Of a DNA stretch of 32,665 nucleotides, positions 1 to 8,108 are shown one piece after another. The translations under genes were made by a program, and so were the position numbers. The notes beneath the pieces are model-generated. The model had not been told where the DNA came from. It worked only from the letters and a program-made list of their open reading frames with translations, and did no database searches. Numbering within the stretch: position 1 is the first letter of the stretch; the number at the start of each line of letters is the position of its first letter. This DNA is from CAZCAC01 sp964496575 (GTDB taxonomy: Bacteria; Planctomycetota; UBA1135; GCA-002686595): positions 1 through 32,665 of the forward strand of contig CAZCAC010000097.1 of NCBI GenBank assembly GCA_964496575.1, written 5' to 3'.

Positions 1-1976
1 GCGAGGTCACCGTAGTGGCGCACCTCCAGCTCGTGGCCACGGGCGGCCGCGGTGTTCTTCACGGTCTTCGTCAGCAGGGGGATGACCGCACCGTTCTTGA
101 CGAACAGAGGTGGGCGATCCCCGAGTGCTGCTGCCGTCACCGTTATCGTCGTATTGTTGCCGGCCAGCTCCCCCGTGTAGAAGTCGTACCAGTTGCCGGC
201 GGGCAGGCGGACTTCTCGCTCGGTTGCCTGGTTCTCGTAGAACGGTGCCACCATCATCGAGGGCCCGAACATGAACTGGTCGGTTGTCTCGATGACGACC
301 TCGCCACCGCCGGCGAAGCCGTCCTCCAGGATCATGGCGCGCACGGCGGGAATGCCCTCGAAATGGTAATCGGCGAAGGCCGAGTAGAGGTAGGGCAGGA
401 GGCGCATCCGCAGCTCGATCACCTCGCGCACCGAGTCGGTGACGTCCCCGTAGCTCCAGGGCTTCTTCCCCGAGGACCAGGCGTTGAGCTTGGCCATCGG
501 CGAGAAGCAGACCGTGTGCATGCGGTTGAGCCACTCTCGCCCGTCCCTGGCATTGCGGGTCTCCGGCGTCCAGAGGATGCCGCACAGGCTGGCCGTCGAA
601 AGGCCGGTGATGTACTGCGAGTGATCGTACGCGTCGGAGTAGATGACGAACGGGTACCCCGATGCCGCCCCGTTGCTGCCGCGCGCCAGCCCGTAGGTGC
701 GGACGTTGCGCTGCTTGAAAAGGTCCTGGTAGAGCATCCGCTGCACGATCAGGCCGTAGGCCTGGCGCATCGCTTCACCGGAGGTCCCGGAGGGGAACGT
801 GGCGTGATCGGGCCAGAGCCAGAAGTCGTAGCCGTCCACCTCGTCGATCTTGTAACCGCTGATCCCGATGCTGATGTGATCCTCGGCGTGCTGCTCGGTC
901 AGGAGACACCGAGCCTCGGGCAGCGTGTAGTCCGGGACGATGCCGAGCCAGACCAGGTGCGATCCCGACAGCGGGTACATCTCCTCGTAGATGCGGCTCT
1001 TCTTGGAGATGTAGGGGTTCTCCCAGAGGTTGAGGCGGATCCCCTTTGAGAGGAGCTCCTCGGTGAAAGCGGCCGGATCGGGAAAGCGCTTCTTCTGCCA
1101 CTCGAAGGTGCACGGATACGACCTGGTCTGCCACCCCGGCTCCAGCCCGATCACCTCGAGCGGGAAGTCTCGCTCCTCGAATTCCCGGATCTCCTCGCGA
1201 GTCTCTTCGGCGCCGAAGTGTGCGTGCACGCGGTGCCAGAAACCCAGGCCCCAGAGCGGAGGGAGCGCACCCCCGCCGCAGTACAGGTTGTAGCGCTGAA
1301 CGACCTCGAGCATCGAGTTGCCACCGAAGATGATCAGCTCCAAGCCTTCGCCGTGGAGCTGCGCCTCGACGGCGTCGCTCGTGGGCAGGGCCTGCCACGG
1401 CCCCGGCTGATCCTCGCGTTCGTCCGGCGGCGGATTGCGGTCGACTTCCGGCGGGTTGTTCGGGGAGTCCTTGCGGTTCCCCACCTGGCAGTAGACCTTC
1501 AGGAAACGGGCGGTGTTGAAGAACACACCGTAGCCCGCGCTGGAGACGTAGAAGGGAACCGGTGCGTGCGTGCGCCCGCCGCCAGTTCCCCAGTGGTCCA
1601 TGTTCAGGCTCAGCACCTCGCGCGACTTCTCCGTCCCGTCGAGCTGAAGGCCGAAGCCGTAGAGCTTCTCGTCCGGAGCACAGGGCACGCTCACCACCAC
1701 CCGATGGTCGGGGGTGACCAGGTACCGGATTTCGCCTGATTCGAAGGGGAAGACGGCCTTCTCCAGCCGGGCGATCGCCTCGAGTTTCGGCTCGTCCGCC
1801 GCCAGGTCGGTGTAGAGCAGCTCGCCCCGCAACTCGCCGAGCTGGACCTTCCAGACTCCTTCGGCCGAGCTCTCCCATTCCGTCACCGGCTCCAGGTCTC
1901 CGTGCCCCGCGCCCACGGCCACCGAGGTGGGGAAGAGAAGGAGCGCCAGGCCCACCATCGTGCTGGATCTTCTCAT
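1..1976 (-). CDS. Secreted GH31 family alpha-glycosidase (3' end beyond window)
   Basis: About 658 codons are visible from the ATG at 1976, with no stop before the left edge, so the C-terminus is missing. The protein starts with a signal peptide (hydrophobic core MVGLALLLFPTSVAVGA), so it probably acts in the periplasm or outside the cell. A GH31 N-terminal beta-sandwich is followed by the catalytic barrel. GLGFWHRVHAHFG and GLEPGWQTRSYPCTFEW match the usual GH31 barrel start. GYKIDEVDG carries the likely nucleophile D378, and the segment ARGSNGAASGYPFVIYSDAYD carries the likely acid/base (D448 or D451). The visible end (VRLPAGNWYDFYTGE, then PLFVKNGAVIPL) is the typical GH31 post-barrel domain. 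Enzymes of this family hydrolyse alpha-glucosides, alpha-xylosides or related sugars by a retaining mechanism; the substrate cannot be read from the sequence. No strong Shine-Dalgarno lies upstream. The gene stands alone, divergent from 2221. Confidence 0.93.
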   Translation of the reverse strand, partial: MRRSSTMVGLALLLFPTSVAVGAGHGDLEPVTEWESSAEGVWKVQLGELRGELLYTDLAADEPKLEAIARLEKAVFPFESGEIRYLVTPDHRVVVSVPCAPDEKLYGFGLQLDGTEKSREVLSLNMDHWGTGGGRTHAPVPFYVSSAGYGVFFNTARFLKVYCQVGNRKDSPNNPPEVDRNPPPDEREDQPGPWQALPTSDAVEAQLHGEGLELIIFGGNSMLEVVQRYNLYCGGGALPPLWGLGFWHRVHAHFGAEETREEIREFEERDFPLEVIGLEPGWQTRSYPCTFEWQKKRFPDPAAFTEELLSKGIRLNLWENPYISKKSRIYEEMYPLSGSHLVWLGIVPDYTLPEARCLLTEQHAEDHISIGISGYKIDEVDGYDFWLWPDHATFPSGTSGEAMRQAYGLIVQRMLYQDLFKQRNVRTYGLARGSNGAASGYPFVIYSDAYDHSQYITGLSTASLCGILWTPETRNARDGREWLNRMHTVCFSPMAKLNAWSSGKKPWSYGDVTDSVREVIELRMRLLPYLYSAFADYHFEGIPAVRAMILEDGFAGGGEVVIETTDQFMFGPSMMVAPFYENQATEREVRLPAGNWYDFYTGELAGNNTTITVTAAALGDRPPLFVKNGAVIPLLTKTVKNTAAARGHELEVRHYGDL

Positions 1977-2220
1977 GCTGCGATGATACGGAGTCGTGCG
2001 GGTTCCCGCACAGGTCGTTCCAGCCCTGCAGCCAGCGGGGGAGAAGGGCGGACCTGCTAGTACTTCACGAGCAGGGAAACCGTCGACGACCTCCCGAACA
2101 TCCCCTGCCTCAGGGACCGCCCTCGCATCGATCAACACCTGGGGTGCCACCATCACCTCGAATGTGTCCTCTCGCCAGGTGACCCGAGACTCGCCTCGAA
2201 CCCCACACCGGAGAACCGTC

Positions 2221-2649
2221 ATGCGCTTGCGTTCCTGCTTCCGATCCCTGGCCGCTCTCGCCTTGCTGATATCCTCCGCCAGCGCTCAGTTCCACGAGGA
2301 GATCATCCTCGACGCAAACGAGGCGTCGGCAATCTGGACGCTTACACCACTGGACAGCGACCCTGGCAGCATCACGCCCGAATGCCTCGAATCCGGACCT
2401 GGAGGGCATCGGCAGCCGGTGGGGGAATCAGCCGGCCCGTCGACGAATTGCGGGTCGGCCGTGTTTTCACCCTGCGGGCCCGTATTCGGAGCGAATTATC
2501 CTCTGCGTTCTCTGGGGAAACCCCACCAGCCGAGTTACCTTGAATGCGAGGGCTGGCGATGGAGCTGGTCAGACACGTCAACCGGAGAGAGAAGCAGGAT
2601 GACTGCGGGCCGGCGAGTGCGGTGCCATCGGGCTCGAAGCCCCCAGTGA
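2221..2649 (+). CDS. Short ORF with signal peptide, function unknown, possibly truncated
   Basis: The ATG at 2221 follows a GGAG about 8 bases upstream and opens with a clear Sec signal peptide (MRLRSCFRSLAALALLISSASAQ), so the start looks genuine. The next roughly 35 residues (FHEEIILDANEASAIWTL...) are plausible secreted protein. Beyond about codon 60 the translation becomes rich in Gly, Pro, Ser and Arg and resembles no fold I know. The reading frame stops at 2649, 46 bases before the autotransporter start. The simplest reading is the 5' remnant of a larger secreted protein, perhaps of the FG-GAP/VCBS type common in this window, whose body was lost. A true 142-residue exported protein is the alternative. 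Confidence 0.4.
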   Translation: MRLRSCFRSLAALALLISSASAQFHEEIILDANEASAIWTLTPLDSDPGSITPECLESGPGGHRQPVGESAGPSTNCGSAVFSPCGPVFGANYPLRSLGKPHQPSYLECEGWRWSWSDTSTGERSRMTAGRRVRCHRARSPQ

Positions 2650-2695
2650 CGACTTCCACCGGTTCTGCCACTACGGGTTCGGGAGGATCGCTGAC

Positions 2696-4231
2696 ATGGT
2701 GCGATGGACCGGTTGGAAGCTCCGCACGATAGGTGCCGTATCCGTGCTGGCCGCGCTCCTGGCGACAGAGGCCAGAGGGCAAGTGGACTACGTATGGACC
2801 GGGGTGGTTGGCGAGGCTTTCGCCGTGGACCTCAACTGGTGGGGTCTGAACGCGCCGGATCCCGGCACTGACCTGGCCCAGGCCAACCTCGTCTTCGCGG
2901 GGGACAACCTCCTTCCTCCCCTCGCGTGGACCCTGCCCAACGTCGGGACCGACTACTACCTGAACGTCGGTTTCATCAGGTTCGATGAGAGCGTGGCACT
3001 GAGGGACTTTGGAATCCTGTCGGCCGGGGGTGGCTTCTCCTTCGCCGACGGCGGTGGGATCATCAATGACTCGATCATAGGGCACATCCTTGGGCACTAC
3101 GTGGAAGCCAACCTCTTCGGGACGGGTGACCAGATGGTCATCCTCGTGGAGGGAATCGTCGACGTCCGCGGAATCGTCGAACTGAGCCACACGAATGGCG
3201 TTCAGCTCATGGTTGGCGGCGCAGGGCAGACGACCATCTCGGGCATCATCATGGGAACGGGCGGCACGCTGGTCAAACAGGACGGGGGTATGCTCATCCT
3301 GACGGGTGCCAATACCTACACGGGGGGCACGGAGCTGGTCGGGGGAGAGTTGCTCATCGGCGGCAACTCGGCGCTCGGGACCGGAATGCTGTTCGTGACG
3401 GGCAGCAGCAGCCTGGGTGCCTCCGGCGCCGCATCCGCCGCCAACGACGTCTTCCTGGACGCGGCGCTGACGATCATCGGCTCCGACAACCTCACCTTGA
3501 GCGGTGACATCGAAGGCAGCGGTTCCCTCCTCGTCGACTTCGCCGCCGACGACGATCTGCTGGTGCTGAGCGGCAATAACACGTATACCGGCGGCACGAC
3601 GTTGACGCAGGGAACGTTGATCCTCGGCAACGACACGGCGCTGGGCACCGGGGCGCTCACGGTCTCGGGCTCCAGCAGCCTCGGGGCGGATGCCGCTCGC
3701 ACCATCGGCAACGAGATCAGCATCGATGGCTCGACGATCCTGACGATCATGGGGGCCAGCGGCCTCGAGCTCGCCGGCGACATCAGCGGCGAGGGTGTCC
3801 TGAACATGGGCTTCGCCACCGACGGCGACACCCTGACGCTGAGTGGCGACAACACCTACTCCGGCGGCACGACGCTGACCCGGGGAACGCTGATCCTGGG
3901 CAGCGACACCGCCTTGGGGGACGCGGCGGGCGCCGTGACCGCCGTGGGCGATGCCACGATCCAGTCCACCGCCCATTACGAGGTGGACAACGACTTCATC
4001 ATCAACAACGTGTCGACGCTCACGTTCTCCGGCAGCCACGGCCTGACGCTCAACGGCGCGATCAGCGGCCTCGCCGGCAGCATGCTGGTCGACCTGGACG
4101 CCGACAACACTCTGCTGCTCACCGGGTACAGCACGTACACGGGACCCACGACCGTCAACGGCGGGGAGCTGAGGCTGGACGGGGCATCGCTCCTCTCGCC
4201 GGTGACCGTCAATGCAGGGCTCCTGACATAG
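2696..4231 (+). pseudogene. Autotransporter passenger half, cut by an insertion
   Basis: The ATG at 2696 is preceded by GGGAGG at good spacing and encodes a signal peptide (cleavage near ATEARGQ). The passenger follows, with four autotransporter-associated beta-strand repeats (PATR type) around 3270-3420, 3545-3690, 3830-3940 and 4105-4213. Each has the core LxLSGxNTYTGGTTLxxGTLILG. The native sequence ends at the AAT codon 4211-4213 after 506 codons. Five codons of inserted DNA (AGLLT) and a TAG at 4229-4231 then terminate it. Without the beta-barrel this half could be exported to the periplasm but could not be displayed on the surface. Removal of 208 bp fuses it in frame to the half that resumes at 4419, giving about 1,028 residues. 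In autotransporters the passenger is a surface beta-helix; its ligand is unknown here. Confidence 0.9.
4214..4228 (+). repeat. Left terminal inverted repeat of the 205-bp element
   Basis: The 15 bases GCAGGGCTCCTGACA are identical to the reverse complement of 4404-4418. Weaker similarity continues to about 4235. The adjacent AAT at 4211-4213 is the left copy of the target duplication. Confidence 0.9.
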
Positions 4232-4403
4232 GTGCGTGGAGTGGCGGCATTGGCCGAATGCCGTTCATTCACGATGAGGGGGTGCGTCATAAGGTATGCA
4301 ACGCTTTGACGGGGGCCGCGATCGACACCGACCAGGGAGCGAGCCCGACACGCCGTTTCCCTGCTGAGCCATGAGCGGATGGTTGCATGAATCGGGGCGC
4401 ATG

Positions 4404-4418
4404 TGTCAGGAGCCCTGC
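4404..4418 (-). repeat. Right terminal inverted repeat of the 205-bp element
   Basis: TGTCAGGAGCCCTGC is the exact reverse complement of the left end. The AAT at 4419-4421 directly after it is the right copy of the target duplication, and the autotransporter reading frame resumes there. Confidence 0.9.
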
Positions 4419-5990
4419 AATGACGGGGGCGCCGTGAGCGGGACCGGTTCCCTGACGGACCTGACGGTTGCTTCGGGCGGCGTCCTCCGCGTCAACATCG
4501 ACGGCGATACGGGCACGGCGGACATGCTGGACCTCACCGGTGCGGCGGTCCTGAACTCCGGGAGCGTCATCTCCGGTACCCTGACGGGCACGACATACAT
4601 CCCGAGCGGCGAGACGTTCGACGTCCTCCATGCCGCCGGCGGCATCACCGACAACGGCGCAACCATCAGTACGACGTCCGCCACGATCACGGTCAGCCTG
4701 ATCCGGGACCTGAACTTCAGCAACGGCAACACGAGCTACGCCCTGGAGCTCTCGCGCGCCTCCAACGCGTACTCCTCGCCATTCCTTCTCGGGAACAACC
4801 GGGCGATCGGCCTCGGCCTCGACAGCCTGATCCCCGTGGCCAACAGCGACCCGACCGGCCCCGTCGGGGTGCTCCTGGGCACGCTGGACGCGAGCGACGC
4901 TCTGGCTTACGAGAAGATCGTCTCCCAGCTCAGCCCCGAACCGTACAACGCCAGCTCGGGGATCTGGCGCAACGAAACCCGCGAGTTCACGCGGCAGCAA
5001 TCGCAGTATCTGGCCAGCATCCGGCACACCGGCGGGGCCGGCCGGGAACCGAGGCCCGGGCCGCCGGCCGGCACCATGGCCATCGCCAACGACGACCCCA
5101 TCGTGCTGGCCGCCAGCTTCGCCCAGGTCGAGGAGGCGCCGCTCCCGCGCGGGTACGCCTGGGAGGAGGGATGGGGCGGCTACGCCGAGGCTCGGGGAGG
5201 CTTCATCAACTCGGACGAGACCTCGAACCGGACGGGCTACAGTGCGGCTCCGGCCGGCGCCCAGTTCGGCCTCGACTACACCTTCAAGCGAGGGCTGCTG
5301 GTGGGCCTGGGGTTCGGATACATGTGGACGGAAGCCGACCTGAACGGGGCCCTCGGTGAGATCGATCAGGGCACGGTCCGCGTGGGGCCCTACCTGAGCT
5401 GGTTCGAGCATGATTGGTACGTCAACCTCTCGGCGACCTACGGCTACTCGTGGGTCGACGCCGAGCGCGGCATTCCGGCGCTGGGCCTCACCGCCAACAG
5501 CGCCTACGATGCATACGACCTCACGGGCTACATCGGCACGGGCTATCAGCTCCGGCTCGACGAGCACCTCTGTCTCACGCCGATGGCCTCGCTGCACCTC
5601 AGTAACATCGAGTTCGACGGCTTCACCGAATCCGGCGCCGGCGGCGCCAACCTCCAGGTGCCCGGCCGTGACGACGACTCGCTGGTGTCGCGAATCGGGG
5701 CAAACCTATCGTACCGATTCACGGACCTCGTCTCGCAACCGATCGCGTTCGTCTACGGGGGCTGGGAACACGAGTTCGAGGATGACAACGACTTCGGCGC
5801 CTCCTTCCACGCCGGGGGAGACTCGTTCGTCATCGACACGGGCAGCCGGGACTCGGATGCGCTCTTCGTCGGCGCCGGCGCCGAGGCGCTGGCCTACGAG
5901 AGCATGGCGGCCTACTTCCGGATCGAATACGTCGAGTCCGAGAACGCCGACGCCATCGGCATCGCCGGCGGCGTGATGTTCGGGTTCTGA
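4419..5990 (+). pseudogene. Autotransporter C-terminal half with beta-barrel domain
   Basis: Native sequence resumes at the AAT after the insertion. The start of this half (AVSGTGSLTDLTVASGGVLRV) is the usual end of an autotransporter passenger. A linker follows, then a C-terminal beta-barrel of about 275 residues starting near 5165 (GWGGYAEARGGF). The barrel has alternating aromatic strands (GLLVGLGFGYMW, WYVNLSATYGYSW) and ends in GGVMFGF, the terminal Phe typical of BAM-inserted proteins. An ATG at 4371 inside the inserted element is in frame with this half but has no obvious ribosome-binding site and no signal peptide, so a product made from it should not reach the outer membrane. Codon use and fold look intact, which suggests a recent inactivation. 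Confidence 0.88.
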
Positions 5991-6054
5991 TCCCGGCCGG
6001 GACCGGGGGATTCCAGGAACAGCCTGAGCGAGATTCGGGCCGTTCGTCGGATCT

Positions 6055-6186
6055 TCAGGGCGCGAACGTCAGCTCGTAGCCGTTCGTCGTGTTGAAGCCG
6101 CTGCTGCCGCAAGGGCCTCCGACCGGGTCCCGGTAGTAGACCTGGAGTAGCCCGGTCTGGCCTGGCGTCCAGCCGGCCCCCGCGCT
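6055..6186 (-). pseudogene. Orphan C-terminal fragment of a planctomycete-type secreted domain
   Basis: Read on the minus strand, the last about 43 codons before the TGA at 6055-6057 spell SAGAGWTPGQTGLL, then QVYYRDPVGGPCGSSGFN, then TTNGYELTFAP. This is closely similar to the end of the complete secreted protein at 13187-14407 (CWYRDTSG...CGPG...NLSNGFEILWRP). No start, signal peptide or upstream domain exists: going upstream, the frame runs straight into hypB read out of frame. The fragment therefore appears to be the 3' tail of a lost gene, cut off where the hydrogenase locus begins. It is not expected to be translated by itself. Confidence 0.75.
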
Positions 6187-6887
6187 CACATCGCTCGCAG
6201 TCGCTCGACCAGCTCTTCGAGTCCCTCACCGGTTCGCGCCGAAGTCACCAGCGACTGGATCCCCGGCTGGATCGCCTGCAAGGAATCCTCCACCTCCTCG
6301 AGGTCGAAATCGACGTACTCGGCGAGGTCGTGTTTGGTGATCAACACGAGGTCCGCGTCGCGGTAGGAAACCGGGTACTTGCGCGGCTTGTCGTTGCCCT
6401 CGGTCACCGAGAGGCACACGAGCCGGAGACTCTCGCCGAGGTAGAACATCGACGGGCACACCAGGTTTCCGACATTCTCGACCAATACCAGCGCCCGCTC
6501 CTCGAGGGGTAGCTTCTCGATAGCGTGCTCGATCTGGTGCGCCGTCAGGTGGCAGGCGGTGCCAGTCCGGATCTGGTGCGCCGGTGCCCCGGCTTCCCGG
6601 ATCCGTCGGGCGTCGTTGTCGGTGGCCAGATCCCCCTCGACGACGATGCAGGGGCGCTTGCCGCGGAGCATCGGGATCAGCGCCGTCAGGAGCTCGGTCT
6701 TTCCGCAGCCGGGACTGCCGATCAGATTGACCATTCGCGCGCCGATGGCGTCGAGGCGCTCACGGAGCTGCTCGGCGTGGACCCGGTCCTGAGCGAGAAC
6801 GTCCTCCTCCACGTTCACGGTGCGTCGCGCGGTCTTCGTCACGGTACCGCCGCCCGCGGCCTGGTCGCATCCACAGTGATCACACAT
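6186..6887 (-). CDS. hypB: Hydrogenase nickel incorporation GTPase HypB
   Basis: This 233-residue protein has the HypB features in order. An N-terminal CDHCGC cluster resembles the high-affinity nickel site of some HypB proteins. A P-loop GSPGCGKT lies at residues 57-64. The segment RTGTACHLTAH supplies the Cys-His pair, and ENVGNLVCPS supplies the next metal-site Cys of the G domain. HypB hydrolyses GTP to deliver nickel to the hydrogenase large-subunit precursor, working with HypA. The start overlaps the end of hypA by 8 bp, so the two are probably translationally coupled. It is the last gene of the minus-strand hydrogenase operon. Its stop codon lies directly against the orphan secreted-domain fragment at 6055. 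Confidence 0.96.
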   Translation of the reverse strand: MCDHCGCDQAAGGGTVTKTARRTVNVEEDVLAQDRVHAEQLRERLDAIGARMVNLIGSPGCGKTELLTALIPMLRGKRPCIVVEGDLATDNDARRIREAGAPAHQIRTGTACHLTAHQIEHAIEKLPLEERALVLVENVGNLVCPSMFYLGESLRLVCLSVTEGNDKPRKYPVSYRDADLVLITKHDLAEYVDFDLEEVEDSLQAIQPGIQSLVTSARTGEGLEELVERLRAM

Positions 6888-7221
6888 CGTCCACCTCGAA
6901 CTCCTTGATCCTGAACTCGCGCCCGCCCTCGACAGTCACCGGCGAGTGGCCGCAGCCGGGGCAGGCATCCCAGACGAAACGAATGACGAAGTCCTCGGAG
7001 CAGGCAGGGCAGCTGGCTCGAGCGTCCAGGCTCACGAGGTCCAGCGCCGCCCCGGACAGACCGGCTTGCTCCGCGACGATGGCGAAGCAGTACTCCAGCG
7101 CTTCCGGCTGGACTCCGCTCAGGGGACCGACCTCCACCACGATCGACACCACACGCTGGTCGGCCTCGACCAGCGGAGAGACGGTATCGCAAATGCCCTG
7201 CGCCAGGCTCAGTTCGTGCAT
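6880..7221 (-). CDS. hypA: Hydrogenase maturation nickel chaperone HypA
   Basis: The 113-residue product starts MHELSLAQGI; the invariant Met1-His2-Glu3 forms the nickel site. It carries two Cys pairs (CPACSED and CPGCGHS) for the structural zinc. Its length is normal for the family. HypA binds Ni(II) and hands it to the active site of the large subunit together with HypB. The ATG at 7221 touches the TGA of the protease gene (7222-7224) with no gap, and the end overlaps hypB, so the three genes form a tight translational unit. Confidence 0.96.
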   Translation of the reverse strand: MHELSLAQGICDTVSPLVEADQRVVSIVVEVGPLSGVQPEALEYCFAIVAEQAGLSGAALDLVSLDARASCPACSEDFVIRFVWDACPGCGHSPVTVEGGREFRIKEFEVDDV

Positions 7222-7791
7222 TCAGGGCTCCCGGTGGATGACGGGAGCGAGTGTACTCCTCGGGGAGGCGAGATCCAGGCTTCTCGCGACCAGATCGATC
7301 GCCGCGGTAACCGCCTCCGGGACCGCCTTCTCCACCGGATCGCTGAGGGTCGTTCCGAAGAGCTGGCAGCGGTCGTCGACGTCGATCACGATCAGCCCGA
7401 TGAGTTCTGGCGTGTGGTATCCGAGCTCCCGCGAGATGTGCAGGGCGGAGGGCAGGCTCAACAGGTGTGCGGAGTCGAAGCGCACCGTGGCGGGCCCGAG
7501 GTCGTCGGCGCTCAGCACGCGACAGCGACCGGAAACGCTGTCGGCGGCATGGTACGCGTCGATGACCAGGAGCTCGTCGTACCCCTCGACCTCGTACAGG
7601 AGGTCCAGTCCACCCGTGTTCAGGGCCTTGTAGGTGACCTCGGTGTCGGCCGTGGTTGCGCCCAGCTCCTCGCGCACGCGGCTCAGCACGACGAGTCCCA
7701 CCGCGTCGTCGGTCAGGATCTCGTTTCCCATTCCCAGGACCAGGAGCCGCTTCGGCGAGCCGCCCTCGTCTCGTCCTTCACGATCGGTCAT
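7222..7791 (-). CDS. [NiFe]-hydrogenase maturation endopeptidase (peptidase family M52)
   Basis: The ATG at 7791 is chosen because GGAGGAG lies 9 bases upstream; an upstream in-frame extension lacks such a site. The 189-residue protein has the family opening LLVLGMGNEILTDDAVG with the nickel-sensing Glu, a second metal-site Asp in VIDAYHA, and a later His in ALHISRELGYHTPE. After nickel insertion these proteases remove the C-terminal tail of the large subunit. The neighbouring large subunit still carries such a tail after DPCLSCATH, so this protease is its likely partner. It follows the TusA-like gene by 88 bp and is adjacent to hypA. Confidence 0.93.
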   Translation of the reverse strand: MTDREGRDEGGSPKRLLVLGMGNEILTDDAVGLVVLSRVREELGATTADTEVTYKALNTGGLDLLYEVEGYDELLVIDAYHAADSVSGRCRVLSADDLGPATVRFDSAHLLSLPSALHISRELGYHTPELIGLIVIDVDDRCQLFGTTLSDPVEKAVPEAVTAAIDLVARSLDLASPRSTLAPVIHREP

Positions 7792-7879
7792 CGTTCGATT
7801 CTCCTCCAGCGGTCGGTGTGGGCACGACCGTCCCATCGGCCCGGTCGGACCGTGGGGACCGGTCGCGTCCGGCCTCCGG

Positions 7880-8104
7880 TCAGAACTGGATCTGCGCCTT
7901 GAACTTGCCGCCGCCCGTGTCGTTGCAGGCGATCAGCACCTTGCCCTGGCTGGCGCACCACTTCTTGACATCGTCGGGGAACTCGACGCAGTCCGCGAGG
8001 ACCTCGAGCATCGAGCCGGCCTCGATCTTCCTGGCGAGGATGGCGATCTTCAGCACCGGCTGAGGGCACTTCATCCCGAGGCAGTCCAGCGTTTCCATGG
8101 CCAT
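7880..8104 (-). CDS. TusA/SirA-like sulfur-carrier protein in the hydrogenase operon
   Basis: Translation from the ATG at 8104, with AAGGAG 8 bases upstream, gives 74 residues beginning MAMETLDCLGMKCPQPVLK. The CPxP signature with its reactive Cys defines the TusA (SirA-like) family, which carries persulfide sulfur between sulfurtransferases and acceptors. The gene starts 4 bp after the large-subunit stop codon, so it is clearly co-transcribed with the hydrogenase. TusA is not one of the standard hydrogenase maturation factors, so a role in sulfur-linked electron transfer, or in delivering sulfur for Fe-S or redox partners, is an inference from position only. Confidence 0.9.
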   Translation of the reverse strand: MAMETLDCLGMKCPQPVLKIAILARKIEAGSMLEVLADCVEFPDDVKKWCASQGKVLIACNDTGGGKFKAQIQF

Positions 8105-8108
8105 ACGT

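Larger units (their letters stand above)
4214..4418. mobile_element. 205-bp MITE-like element with TIRs and 3-bp target duplication
   Basis: The insert begins GCAGGGCTCCTGACA and ends with its exact reverse complement: a perfect 15-bp terminal inverted repeat, extending to about 19 of 22 matches. The trinucleotide AAT flanks it on both sides (4211-4213 and 4419-4421), as a target-site duplication would. Deleting 208 bp (element plus one AAT) restores V-N-D-G-G-A-V-S-G-T-G-S across the join and brings the two autotransporter halves into one frame (208 leaves remainder 1 on division by 3, which matches the observed frame change). The element contains no ORF long enough for a transposase and has internal stems such as CGGCATT...AATGCCG. 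It is therefore a non-autonomous element. The parent family is unidentified; a 3-bp duplication occurs in several IS families, including some IS5-group members. Confidence 0.88.

Noticed and set aside
15..1049. Long plus-strand open frame over the GH31 gene
   Set aside because: It is antisense to a clearly coding GH31 frame and has no domain; high GC creates such open shadows.
2372..4039. 555-codon minus-strand frame opposite the autotransporter
   Set aside because: Its repetitive Arg/Asp/Val-rich sequence is the antisense image of the PATR repeats; no start context or fold.
4287..5597. 436-codon minus-strand frame opposite the barrel
   Set aside because: Antisense shadow; the plus strand has a complete barrel with the terminal Phe.
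5991..6010. TCCCGGCCGGGA palindrome after the autotransporter as a terminator
   Set aside because: Loop-less palindrome without a T-run; insufficient support.
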